This document shows positions 8,301-17,518 of a DNA stretch of 64,000 nt, in pieces. Each line of letters starts with the position of its first letter. Position 1 is the first letter of the stretch. This DNA is from Hemerocallis citrina. Its lineage: Eukaryota; Streptophyta; Magnoliopsida; Asparagales; Asphodelaceae. The notes beneath the pieces were generated by a model. The model was not told the origin of the DNA, did not search any database, and saw only the letters and a list, made by a program, of their open reading frames with translations. The DNA is taken from NCBI GenBank assembly GCA_017893485.1, contig CM030363.1:86197730-86261729 (forward strand), in the 5' to 3' direction. The position numbers were made by a program, and so were the translations under genes.

Positions 8301-9689
8301 AATAATTAAAAATAAATAAAGAAGTTGTTTTGGGAGGGGAATTTGAATTTGAGTTTGGGAGGAAAATGTGTTTTGTGAGGTTAGATCTGAGCCTTTGATT
8401 TTGAGAGAATTAAAGGTGAGCCACTTGATAGCTTTCATTGTGTTTTATTATATAGATCATAAATCTATATAGATTTTAATGCTCAGATATTTTGTTTTGT
8501 TTTTTTCCCAGGTCTAGTAGGAACAAATTTTGTGAATTAGACAATGCAAACATCAATGTACCATATAGTTCATAATACACCTATATAAATAAATTATTAT
8601 TTTCTTTGATTACAAAAAAGAAAACTTATGCTTAGCTATTGAGATAAGATTTTTTTCGTTTCAATATAACTTTACTTATATATTTATTTTAGCATTTGAA
8701 TATGTAACAATTAATATTTTACCAATTAGTTTTATGTAAAGAAATTGTTTTTTCTCAAGAATTTAACAATTTATTTACGAGGAAAGGAGATTTTGAATAA
8801 TCTGTAATCCAAATCCGAGTAAAATACAGGAAATCTAACCCGAATAAGTTTGGTTCACAAGTAGATCTTGTTGGATCCGACCCAAATTCAACCCGCTGCC
8901 ACCCTGCATACAAGACTAGTATAATGCACGTGTGATACACGCCTACGAAAAGTATAGTTCTCAAATTAAATGAATTGTGCATAAGAAAATAAAAAGTAAA
9001 ACATTTATCCGCCAAAATAGCAAGCAATCTAAAAAATATATAAAGGAGACACAGCAGTCCCCATTATATAGTTCCTAAATTCATTACCTAATCGGACAAG
9101 AACAAAACAAAGTTACATAAGCTGAAGATTTTTTTCTTCCATCCACCAGAGTTGGACACATGTATGAATGAACAGAACAATTATATGAAACATGGTTTAT
9201 AACTCTACATTTGCAGAGAACTTGCAGAGAAGAATAATTCCCCATCTCATTTGGGGCGGAAAACGAATCGACATCTCGATGTGATACAGCCCTTTCCAAT
9301 TTCGTTGGGAAAGAACGGCGAAGTCCATCCGAACCGACCAATGAAGAAATAAGAGGAGAGCAAAGCGCCAATGGCACGCGAATGCATACTATAATAGGCA
9401 AAAATTAGTTGTAAGGCAAATAGTGAGGACAACTTTCAAACTTTCTCCTTTAACAAAAAGAAAAAAAAACTTTCAAACTTTCGTTAACTCTTATAATTAA
9501 GGAGAAAAAAAAAAAAACAAAGCCAGCAAAGGCTGTTAATTATCATAGTAGATGATGATGATGAACACACCCTGCTTAAAAACAATGCAGAAGAGTTAAT
9601 AATTGCAGACCCTATGCCTGAAAATCTGGAGATCGTTTAGAGTAAGCCTGGAGATCATTTAGAGCAAGTGCAATAATATCAATTGGGAA
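8301..9689. other. Gene-free AT-rich stretch
   Basis: No gene recognised. Open frames near 9084-9432 exist on both strands, but neither gives a family I know. One minus-strand frame (IGRFGWTSPFFPNEIGKG) has a coding-like look and could be a further relic. A TAATGCACGTGTGATACACG block near 8921 resembles Helitron-type 3' palindromes. Confidence 0.5.
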
Positions 9690-9897
9690 AATGGAGATAT
9701 AGATCAAGCATTCATTTTAAGGTAATTCTAAAACTTTCTTCGATAACTTGTCAGCCACCACATGAGCTTCTCTAATCCGTGTTTAAGAACTTGACATACC
9801 ATTTTCATCTCAAAAATCATGAGTCTGCAATCCTTATTCCTCTCAACTAAATATTTGGGCAAGTTCTTCCGCTAAAGGGATCCTAGAAAAATACGTC
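9690..9897 (-). pseudogene. Possible retroelement RNase H-like tail
   Basis: On the minus strand one frame reads REAHVVADKLSKKVLELP followed by a stop. This resembles the C-terminal RNase H signature (REAN-x-VAD-x-LAKK) of plant LINE-type proteins. Upstream frames are broken, so the call rests on one motif. The segment 9775-9897 is duplicated at 17398-17518 in the same orientation. Confidence 0.35.
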
Positions 9898-10019
9898 ACA
9901 TCCATCGAATTGCATTCTTCGTCATTGCAATAGATAACTGTTATTCTATTTATTCAAGAATAAAGATAAAGGAAATGCAACAAATACTCACCTAATTATG
10001 GAATCATCATACCATTATC

Positions 10020-10112
10020 TCACTTTTGATAGGTATAAACAGCATCAACATGTTCAAGTTCAAGACATTTGAACACGTGTTCCTTATTTAGATCCATGGC
10101 TTCAACGTCTAC
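10020..10112 (-). pseudogene. YebC/TACO1-like gene, last exon
   Basis: An acceptor (CCCAACAG) at 10120-10113 is followed on the minus strand by 30 codons and TGA. The peptide VDVEAMDLNKEHVFKCLELE then HVDAVYTYQK resembles the extreme C-terminus of the YebC/TACO1 family, including its plant organellar members. In these, an LLP-x-I-x-VDDE-x-A start leads to a LLELDDVDAVYT-type end. Family members act as translation activators or transcriptional regulators in bacteria and organelles. It joins in phase 0 to the exon at 10702. The EHVFKC wording differs from the usual EL-x-K-LL form, so drift is likely. Confidence 0.65.
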
Positions 10113-10701
10113 CTGTTGGGTATAACAACACAAAACATTGAGCTTTATTCAGAAATAAAAGATGATGTCACTGTATTAGTTTCAGGAAGAAATAGATGAA
10201 TTCAAAAAGTATCAAATGGAAAAAGACATAATAAATAATAGTGTTCAAATGCATCAGAAAATTAAAATTAAAATTAAAATGGAGTTGTTCAAATGGCTTA
10301 TGTTGCCTTAATAAGTAAACTGATAAAAGAACGTTCTATCCAGAGCTAAACAGCAAATTCCCTTACAAAAGATGCATTGTATCCTATACTATATGTTCAT
10401 TCACTACAGTAATTTTTGGAAATTGATTCTGCTAGTTTTAGTCAATACAAAAATGTATCCAGACGACCATCAGAGTATCATCTGTAATGCTATTATTATA
10501 CTATAGATTCAAATAGACCTAAAGGTCAAAATATGAAATTTAAGAAGTAACTTATGAAATCCTAAAGACATAAGATAGATGGATCCAAAAGCTAACATAA
10601 AAATTACATCATGCAGAGCCATCCAGAGTTAACCAAAAACATCAAAAAGCAAATTCTCAGCAATAACGTCTAGAAAAAAGCAATTAAAAGTTACGGTGTA
10701 C

Positions 10702-10753
10702 CTCAATAGCATTCAGTGGCAATAATTGAAAACCATTATCCGATTCAAAAGCT
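10702..10753 (-). pseudogene. YebC/TACO1-like gene, penultimate exon (3' part)
   Basis: The minus strand reads AFESDNGFQLLPLNAIE and ends at a donor GAG/GTACAC (10702/10701). The preceding half of this exon lies 6.5 kb away at 17286-17327, because a Copia element inserted at the AAGCT target. With one copy of AAGCT removed the two halves join without frame change. No stop is seen in either half, so the disruption is caused by the insertion itself. Confidence 0.65.
10749..10753. repeat. Copia target-site duplication, left copy
   Basis: AAGCT directly before the 5' LTR; the identical 5 bp follow the 3' LTR at 17286-17290. Confidence 0.9.
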
Positions 10754-11609
10754 TGTTGGAAATATTTTAGGGATATTTACCGGGCCGGATTCCGGGGGGC
10801 TCCGGCCACCTGGCGGTATCAGAAAGTGATTGGATTACGTTCCTCTCATCGAGTACTATTCCGTAGTGTACTCATTTGCCAAAAACGGTTTCCGTATGAA
10901 TGAAAAATGTAGGTCCAAAGTTGGGTACTCGGAATGTACTAACATGAGAAATTGGAATGGATAGTCCCACATCAGGAGATGGAAAGGATTTCTCTAGTAT
11001 ATAAGCTAAAGAAATGGACTAAAGGGCGTAGCTCTGAGGTTACCACTAACGTGTAGTGGAGAGAGGACCTAGCCAAAATTACAAACACGCGCCCGGCCCA
11101 GGCTCAGGCCGGGCTCTGGCCCATTTTTTTTGGCCCCGCTCTGGCTCCGGTTTGGTTTGGTTATGTTTTTTGAAATTCTGTAACTGGTACCATTACTCTG
11201 CTGTTACAGAGTAATGGACCATTACTCTGCTGTTACAGAGTAATGGAACCTTCAGTTACTCATCTTCTCCTATAAGACCAGTAATTTTTGTCTGCAAGGA
11301 CACAGAGTTTTCAAATCTCCTTATTCTTCTTTATTCTCTGAGTCAGAGTCTGAGAGTACAACACAGCGACTGGTTCGCTGAGATCTCTGAAGCTAGGGTG
11401 CTGCTCTTCAGGGAAAGGTAATACAGTTTTATCCTGGGAGGCAATTCGTCAACCACCGTCACACTACGGGGCGAATTTTGCTTTAAGGACAGAGATATTA
11501 ATCTCGACTCTGTATTGAAGTGTTTGGTTTGTTCTATTATTTCCTCTAATTGTTTTTCATCACAAACATTGTTAGCAGTTTCCTATTTTATGAAATTCAA
11601 GTTCTAAAA
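10754..11609 (+). repeat. Copia 5' LTR
   Basis: About 856 bp, starting TGTTGGAAAT. The end is set by alignment with the 3' LTR (TTCAAGTTCTAA...), where the final CA is changed to AA. It contains a TATA box at 10998 and two perfect 28-bp palindromes at about 11189-11246. Compared with the 3' LTR it lacks a block of about 80 bp corresponding to 16800-16885. Confidence 0.85.
10998..11005 (+). promoter_or_regulatory. TATA box of Copia 5' LTR
   Basis: TATATAAG at the expected U3 position. The same motif is at 16594-16601 in the 3' LTR. Confidence 0.65.
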
Positions 11610-11726
11610 ATCTTAAAGCAAATTTTTTCCTCTATTCTAACAGTTTTTGTGAAGATTATTTACAGGTACTGTTATCATTTTGGAAAAAATAATCAACTAA
11701 CTGTTCAATTTCAACTGTTTCAGAAA

Positions 11727-12654
11727 ATGGAAAACACACAAAATGAAATTTCAGTGAACTTATCAGTGCATAAACACTAGTGACCCAAAATGTGACTGCA
11801 CAATCGGTTGCGGCACAAACAGTCATTTTGCCCACACATATAACTGTGGGAGAAAAACCAGAAAAGTTCAATGGAACTGGATTCAAGAAGTAGCAAAGGA
11901 AGATGCAGTTCTACCTAACCACCTTGAAGCTGGACATGTTTCTCACTAAAACTACCCCTATGCTGGCACCTATGGATGCACAGTCCGTTGCTACGGTTGA
12001 TGCATTGACTCAAGGTGATTATCTCTGCAGAAACTACATCCTGAACAACTTGGTAGACCCGCTCTACAATGTCTATTGTGTCTTCAAGACATCCAAACTT
12101 CTGTGGGGGTCTTTGGAGAAGAAGTACAAAACAGATGATGTTGGCTCCAAGAAGTTTGTAGTTGGCAAGTTTCTGGACTACAAGATGGTTGGCTCCAAGA
12201 CTGTTGTGAGTCAAATTCAGGAACTACAGGTGATAATGCACGAAATTGCAGCAGAGAACATAAATCTATGAGAACCATTCTAGGTTGCAGCGTTTATTGA
12301 GAAGCTTCCACTTGGATGGAAGGACTTCAAGAACTAGCTCAAACACAAACGAAAGGAGATGTCTCTTGAAGACCTAATTGTCAGGTTGCGAATTGAAGAG
12401 GAGAATCATAAGGCTAACAAGTCCTATGAAAATCTGTCAATAGAAAAGGCCAACATGGTAGAGCACAACAGAAGGGCAAAAAGAGAAAGTTCTTTCCACA
12501 GACCTCAAACAAAAAACCTGCCGCAAAGAGGTTTGCTGGAAAATTCCACAAATGTGGTAAGCTGGGGCACAAAATCTCTGACTACCGCAGCAAGGATAAC
12601 AACTGTGCTGGAACTGGACAGGCAAAAGACAATTGGAAATCTCATGCACACATA
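11727..12654 (+). pseudogene. Copia gag
   Basis: Begins at ATG 11727 but shifts frame within 60 bp. The conserved capsid part reads ITVGEKPEKFNGTGFK near 11840, then KMQFYLTTLKLDMFLTK and an open stretch 11903-12271. Stops interrupt at several places (a TAG in GFKK*QRKM, a TGA after NINL). The nucleocapsid zinc knuckle survives as KFHKCGKLGHKISDYR near 12544, but the first and last cysteines of the CCHC signature are lost. In an active element this protein forms the virus-like particle. Confidence 0.85.
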
Positions 12655-12689
12655 GCTGAGAACTTGTCCACTGGTCTCTCTAACTTGGA

Positions 12690-13735
12690 CCTCTGTGCTG
12701 TCGTATAGGAGGAAAATCTAGTGGGGAGCAATCCTCGTGAGTGGTGGTACGATACTGGGGCCACCAAGCACATCTGCTCGAAGAAAGAGATGTTCACCTC
12801 ATACCAGAAATGCAACAAGGATGAACAGTTTCATGGGTAATTCTTCTGCCTCCAAGATTGAAGGAACATGGAAGATAGTGCTGAAGATGACTTCAGGCAA
12901 GGAACTAACACTAACCAATGTGTTGCGCGTTCCAGATATTAGAAAGAACCTGGTCTCGGGATCTTTGCTAAGCAAGAATGGATTTAGGGTCGTTCTTGCT
13001 TCTGATAATTTTGTATTTTCAAATAATGGGGTGTACTTGGGAAAAGGGTATGTGAAGGATGGACTGTTCAAATTCAATGTAATGACAGTCATCCCAAAAT
13101 CTGTTGTTCCTGTTGTTCCCAAAATTAATGAAATTAATCTTGTTGCTTATGTTGTTGAGTCTTCTTCTGTTTGGTATGAAAGACTAGGCCATGTTAATTT
13201 CAATTCTCTGCATAGATTAATAAATATGAATTTACTATCAAAATTTAAGGTAGACAACTGTGCAAAATGTGAAGTTTGCACAGAGGCCAAACTCACTAAA
13301 ACTCCATTCCGCTCTATAGAAAGAAACACTGGAACTCCAGGTCTAATTCACACAGATCTGTGTGATTTAAAATACGTGCATACCAAAAGTGGCAAAAAGT
13401 ATTTTGTGACACTCATAGACCATTGCACAAAATTCTGTTATGTATACTTGTTACATAGAAAAAATGGGGCTTGGGATGAATTCAAGGAATATAAGCTTGA
13501 GGTTGAGAATCAACTTCGCAAAACGATTAAAATCGTTAGGAGTGATAGAGGAGGGGAATATGATGCACCATTTAATATGTTCTGCTCTGAACATGAAATA
13601 GTTCATCAGAAAACTGCTCCTTACTCACTTGAATCAAACGGTACTGCCGAGCATAAAAACCGAACTCTAAATGAGATTATGAATGCCTTGTTATTGAATT
13701 TTGGCCCCAAAATATGTGGGGGGAAGCATTGCTGA
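12690..13735 (+). pseudogene. Copia protease and integrase
   Basis: The protease active site DTGA is encoded at 12751-12762 (WYDTGATKHICS). A one-base frameshift near 12830 moves the frame into a long open stretch to 13735. It contains the pre-integrase H-C region (YERLGHVNFNSL with CAKCEVC) and the integrase core. The catalytic triad is visible: D in HTDLCDL, D in SDRGGEY (13544-13546) and E in NGTAEHKNR (13649-13651). A second frameshift near 13710 cuts the C-terminal part, which continues in another frame. Only these two breaks disrupt this stretch, the best preserved part of the element. Confidence 0.9.
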
Positions 13736-15228
13736 CTGCCAACTATATTCTCAATAAAATACCTTACAAGAAAACTGCCAACACACCATACGAACTGTGG
13801 AAAGGTAATGTAGCTTCGTATAAATACCTCAAAGTGTGGAGATATCTAGCAAAAGTGTCAGTACCTAATCCAAAATAGGTCACAATAGGACCTTAGACCA
13901 TTGATTGCATATTCATAGGCTATGCACACAACAGTGTTGCATATCAGTTTTTGGTATATAAATTGGATATACCGGACATCCATATGAATACAATAATGGA
14001 ATCAAGGAATGCTTCCTTCTTTGAACACATATTTCCATGCAAGGATGCTACGTATCCCAAACGTACACGTGAGCAAGGGAATGCAAGCACTTCGGTTGAT
14101 GAACTAGGACATGATAATAAGGAACCTAGACGGGGTAAACGGGCTAGAACATCAAAGCCATTTGGTCCTGACTTTGTAACAGCCTTTCTGTTAGAGAATG
14201 AGCCCAGAACATTCTAGGAAGCCATGTCTACGCCTGATGCTCCTATGTGGAAGGAAGCAATCAAAAGTGAAATAGACTCCATTATGTAAAATCATACATG
14301 GGAGTTGTTCGATATGCTTTTTGAATGTAAAGCTATAGGATGCAAATGGATTTTCAAATAAAAATTGAAACCAGATGGTTCAATAGAGAAACATAAGGCG
14401 AGACTTGTGGTACAAGGATTTAGGCAAAAGGAAGGCCTAAACTTCTTTGATACATATTCCCCAGTCACAAGAATAACTTCCATAAGAATGCTGATAGCTA
14501 TTGCAGCTCTACGTAACCTCGAAATACATCAAATGGATGTCAAAACTGTATTTCTAAATGAAGATTTAGAAGAAGAAATATACATGAAATAACCCGAGGG
14601 TTACGTAGTTCCTGGACAGGAAAACAAAGTGTGCAGGCTTGTAAAATCCTTGTACGGACTAAAACAAGCTCCAAAGCAGTGGCATGCAAAATTTGACAAT
14701 ATTATGATGTCAAATGGTTTCAAATTAAATGAAGGTGATAAGTGTATCTACATCAAAGATACTCCAAATGGATACATTCTGGAGTGTCTGTATGTAGATG
14801 ACATGCTCATTATTGGTAGCAATAATGACATTATCAAACAAACTAAGAACATACTTAGTGGTAAGTTTGATATGAAAGATTTGGGAGTTGCAGATATCAT
14901 ACTAGGAATCAAAGTTTCCAGGACGTCTGAGGGAATTACTTTGTCTCAAGCTCATTACGCTGAGAAAGTACTTGAAAGATTCAAGAATTACTCCAATGGG
15001 ACTGCCAGAAGTCCTGTGGATCCTAGTCTTCGCTTGTTCAAAAACACGGGTGACAGAATATCACAATTGGAATATGCACATGTAATCGATAGTCTGATGT
15101 ACTTAACAAATTGTACAAGACCGGACTTGGCACATTCAGTAAATGTACTGAGCCGCTATACAAGTAATCCAGGACGAAGTCACTGGAAAGGAATAACTAG
15201 ATTATTGAACTATTTGCGACATACTTAG
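13714..15228 (+). pseudogene. Copia integrase C-terminus and reverse transcriptase
   Basis: Starts in the frame reading WGEALLTANYILNKIP, with stops at 13876, 13894, 14215, 14287, 14358 and 14590. RT begins with MWKEAIKSEIDSI and passes through ARLVVQGFRQKEG, the LEIHQMDVKTVFLN region, [16 protein letters not shown] and the catalytic YVDDM (14791-14805). The D in QMDVKTVF and the two D in YVDD are the metal ligands, and all are kept. The frame ends at a TAG after LLNYLRHT, where it should run into RNase H. Confidence 0.9.
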
Positions 15229-15753
15229 AGTTATGGGATGCATTACACCAGATATCCAGCAGTACTATAAGGCTACAGCAATGCTAACTGGATATCGGAC
15301 TCCAAGAACTCAAAATCCACAAGTGGGTATGTCTTCACTCTTGGTGGTGCAGCTGTGTCATGGAAATCCTCTAAACAAACGTTACTGGCCAGATCCACCA
15401 TGGAATCTGAGTTTATTGCTTTAGACAAAGCGACAGAGAAAGCAGAGTGGCTTCGAAACTTTTTAGAGGATATTCCCATGTGGGAAAAACCAGTGCCTGT
15501 TATATGTGTTCACTGTGACAGCCAATCGGCTATAAAAAGGGCACTAAGTTGTATGTATAATGGTAAGTTTCATCATATCAGAATGCGACACAAAACTATT
15601 AGACATCTGCTCTCAAATGGAATAATCTTTATAGAGTATATAAAATCGGTCGACAACCTAGCGAATCCATTTACTAAAGGTTTGTCCCGAGAGCAAGTTG
15701 TGAGATCATCAAGAGAAATGGGTTTAAAGCCTATGACGAAAGAGGATACTTGA
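15229..15753 (+). pseudogene. Copia RNase H
   Basis: Continues from RT after a stop. It shows the degraded [17 protein letters not shown] start, then [20 protein letters not shown] and [14 protein letters not shown]. These are the standard Copia RNase H landmarks, including the E of STMESEF. The last codon before the stop at 15751-15753 closes pol. A frameshift near 15340 separates the two halves. Confidence 0.88.
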
Positions 15754-16350
15754 TGGAAACCCTACCTAGGAATTGGAGATTCCAAGATCTAAGTTCAAGG
15801 AGACAAAAAAAGTCTTATTGAATCGACGTGAGCACTGAGAGATTAAAATATCCTACCCACTCTTAGGATGATAAAACAGTGCTGCCTGCAAAGGGTTAGG
15901 ATAAGCTTGACTTTTAATGATTCCCATAGCTTTGAAATAAAAGTGGGGTATGGCAGGATACTCATTATGGACAATCACATTGTGAGTGTGAAATGGGACC
16001 GTTTCCAGGAGAATGAAGAGAGGCTACTTTCTCCGAGTTCACTCATGATTAACCAGGGTTGTTCAAGGCCAAAATGAACACAACGAGAGAACCTAGTTCT
16101 GTGAGGAGATAAAACTGTGTGATAGTTATTGTCTAGGTTTGCATCAAAGCCCGGATAGTTCAAGAAATCATGTTCACTACCTGGTCAAGTGAATCCGATG
16201 GCTAATCACTAAGGGTGGTTCAAAGTTTAAAAATTACTACCATTCCTGATGCAGTGATTTTCCAATTGTACTCTCAGAGTTTTTTCTGTCATGTCTTTTT
16301 CTGTTGTGTCTGGATTACATAGTCTGGTCATTTCCATTTATGTGGGGGAT
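15754..16350 (+). other. Copia 3' untranslated region and polypurine tract
   Basis: About 600 bp without coding. It ends in the purine-rich tract GTGGGGGAT (16342-16350) directly before the 3' LTR, the priming site for plus-strand synthesis. Confidence 0.75.
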
Positions 16351-17285
16351 TGTTGGAAATACTTTTGGGATATTTTCCTGGTCGGATTTCGGTGGGCACC
16401 GACCACCAGCGGTGCCGAAAAGTGATTGGATTACGTTCCTCTCATCGAGTACTATTTCGTATGTACTCATTTTGCAAAAAATGGTTTCCGTATGAATGAG
16501 AAATGTACGTCCATAGTTGGTTACTCGGAATGTACTAACTTGGAAATTTTGAATGGATAGTCCCACATTGGGAGATGGGAAAGATTTCTCTAGTATATAA
16601 GCTAAAGAAATGGACTAAAGGGCGTAGCCCTGGGGTTACCACTAACGTGTAGTGGAGAGAGGACCTAGTAAAAATTACAAACACACACGCGCGCGCTTGG
16701 ACTGGCCCCGACTTTGGCTTCGGCTTCGGCTTGGTTTGGTTTGGTCTGCCTTGGCTCTGGCCTATATTTTTTTTGCCCCGCTCCAAAATTTTCCCCAACT
16801 TACTGTTGAGGCTTTTCAAATTCTGTAACTGGTAATATTACTCTGTAACAGCAGAGTAATGGCTCATCAGTTACGTTTTTTGAAATTCTATAACTGGTAC
16901 CATTACTCTGCTGTTACAGAGTAATGGAACCTTCAGTTACTCCTCTTCTCCTATAAGACCAGTAATTTTTGTTTGCCAGGACACAAAGTTTTCAAATCTC
17001 CTTCTTCTTCTTCCTCTGAGTCAGAGTCTAAGAGTACAACAAAGCTACCGGTTCGCTGAGATCTCTGAAGCTAGGGTGTGCTCTTCAGGAAAAGGTAATA
17101 CAGTTGTATCCTAGGAGGCAATTTGTCAACCACCGTCACACTACGGGACGAATTTTGCTTTAAGGACAGAGATCTTAATCTCGACTCTGTATTGAAGTGT
17201 CTGGTTTGTTCTTTTATTTCCTGTAAAAAAAAAATTCACAAACATTGTTAGCAGTTTCCTATTTTATGAAATTCAAGTTCTAACA
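16351..17285 (+). repeat. Copia 3' LTR
   Basis: A 935-bp LTR, TGTTGG...CTAACA, followed by the AAGCT duplication. Relative to the 5' LTR it has an extra block around 16800-16885 that includes an oppositely arranged hairpin (ATTACTCTGTAACAGCAGAG), and many point differences. Confidence 0.9.
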
Positions 17286-17327
17286 AAGCTATCCCTTCAT
17301 CTCGCAATTTCGAAAGTACAACAGAGT
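17286..17327 (-). pseudogene. YebC/TACO1-like gene, penultimate exon (5' part)
   Basis: On the minus strand, after an acceptor-like CTACTACAG (17336-17328), the frame reads DSVVLSKLRDEGI and runs into AFESDNG beyond the Copia element. The frame is also open slightly upstream (ITTT), so the exon start is uncertain. Further 5' exons are not visible; 17398-17518 is a duplicated piece of the downstream flank and then LTR family A begins. Confidence 0.55.
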
Positions 17328-17397
17328 CTGTAGTAGTCGTAATCTTATAGTAGTTGCATTAAAATATATATATACACACACTAACCCGAAAAAAAGA

Positions 17398-17518
17398 TCC
17401 TTGCTTAAGAACTTGACATACCGTTTTCATCTCAAAAATCATGAGTCTACAATCCTTATTCCTCTCAACTAAACATATGGGCAAGTTCATACCGCTAAAG
17501 AGAACCTAGAAAAATACG
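17398..17518. repeat. Second copy of the 9775-9897 segment
   Basis: The text from TTAAGAACTTGACATACC to AGAAAAATACG matches 9780-9895 with about ten differences. The match ends exactly where LTR family A begins, so this copy was cut by that insertion. Confidence 0.85.

Larger units (their letters stand above)
10754..17285 (+). mobile_element. Ty1/Copia LTR retrotransposon, degenerate but structurally complete
   Basis: Seen: two LTRs beginning TGTTGGAAATA (10754 and 16351), a perfect 5-bp target duplication AAGCT outside both ends, and between them gag, protease, integrase, reverse transcriptase and RNase H in Copia order on +. The integrase-before-RT order and the YVDDM motif fix the superfamily. 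The LTR start resembles Tork/Angela-type elements, which is a weaker inference. Several frameshifts and stops make it non-autonomous now. The LTRs differ by substitutions and one block of about 80 bp, so the insertion is not recent. No standard tRNA-Met primer site was found after the 5' LTR. Confidence 0.93.

Noticed and set aside
8024..8438. Several overlapping frames over the Helitron and GA repeat
   Set aside because: They are translations of poly-T, CACGTG and GA tracts, with no family similarity.
12799..13122. Minus-strand frames opposite the Copia protease and integrase
   Set aside because: Shadows of the plus-strand pol, whose motifs are clear.
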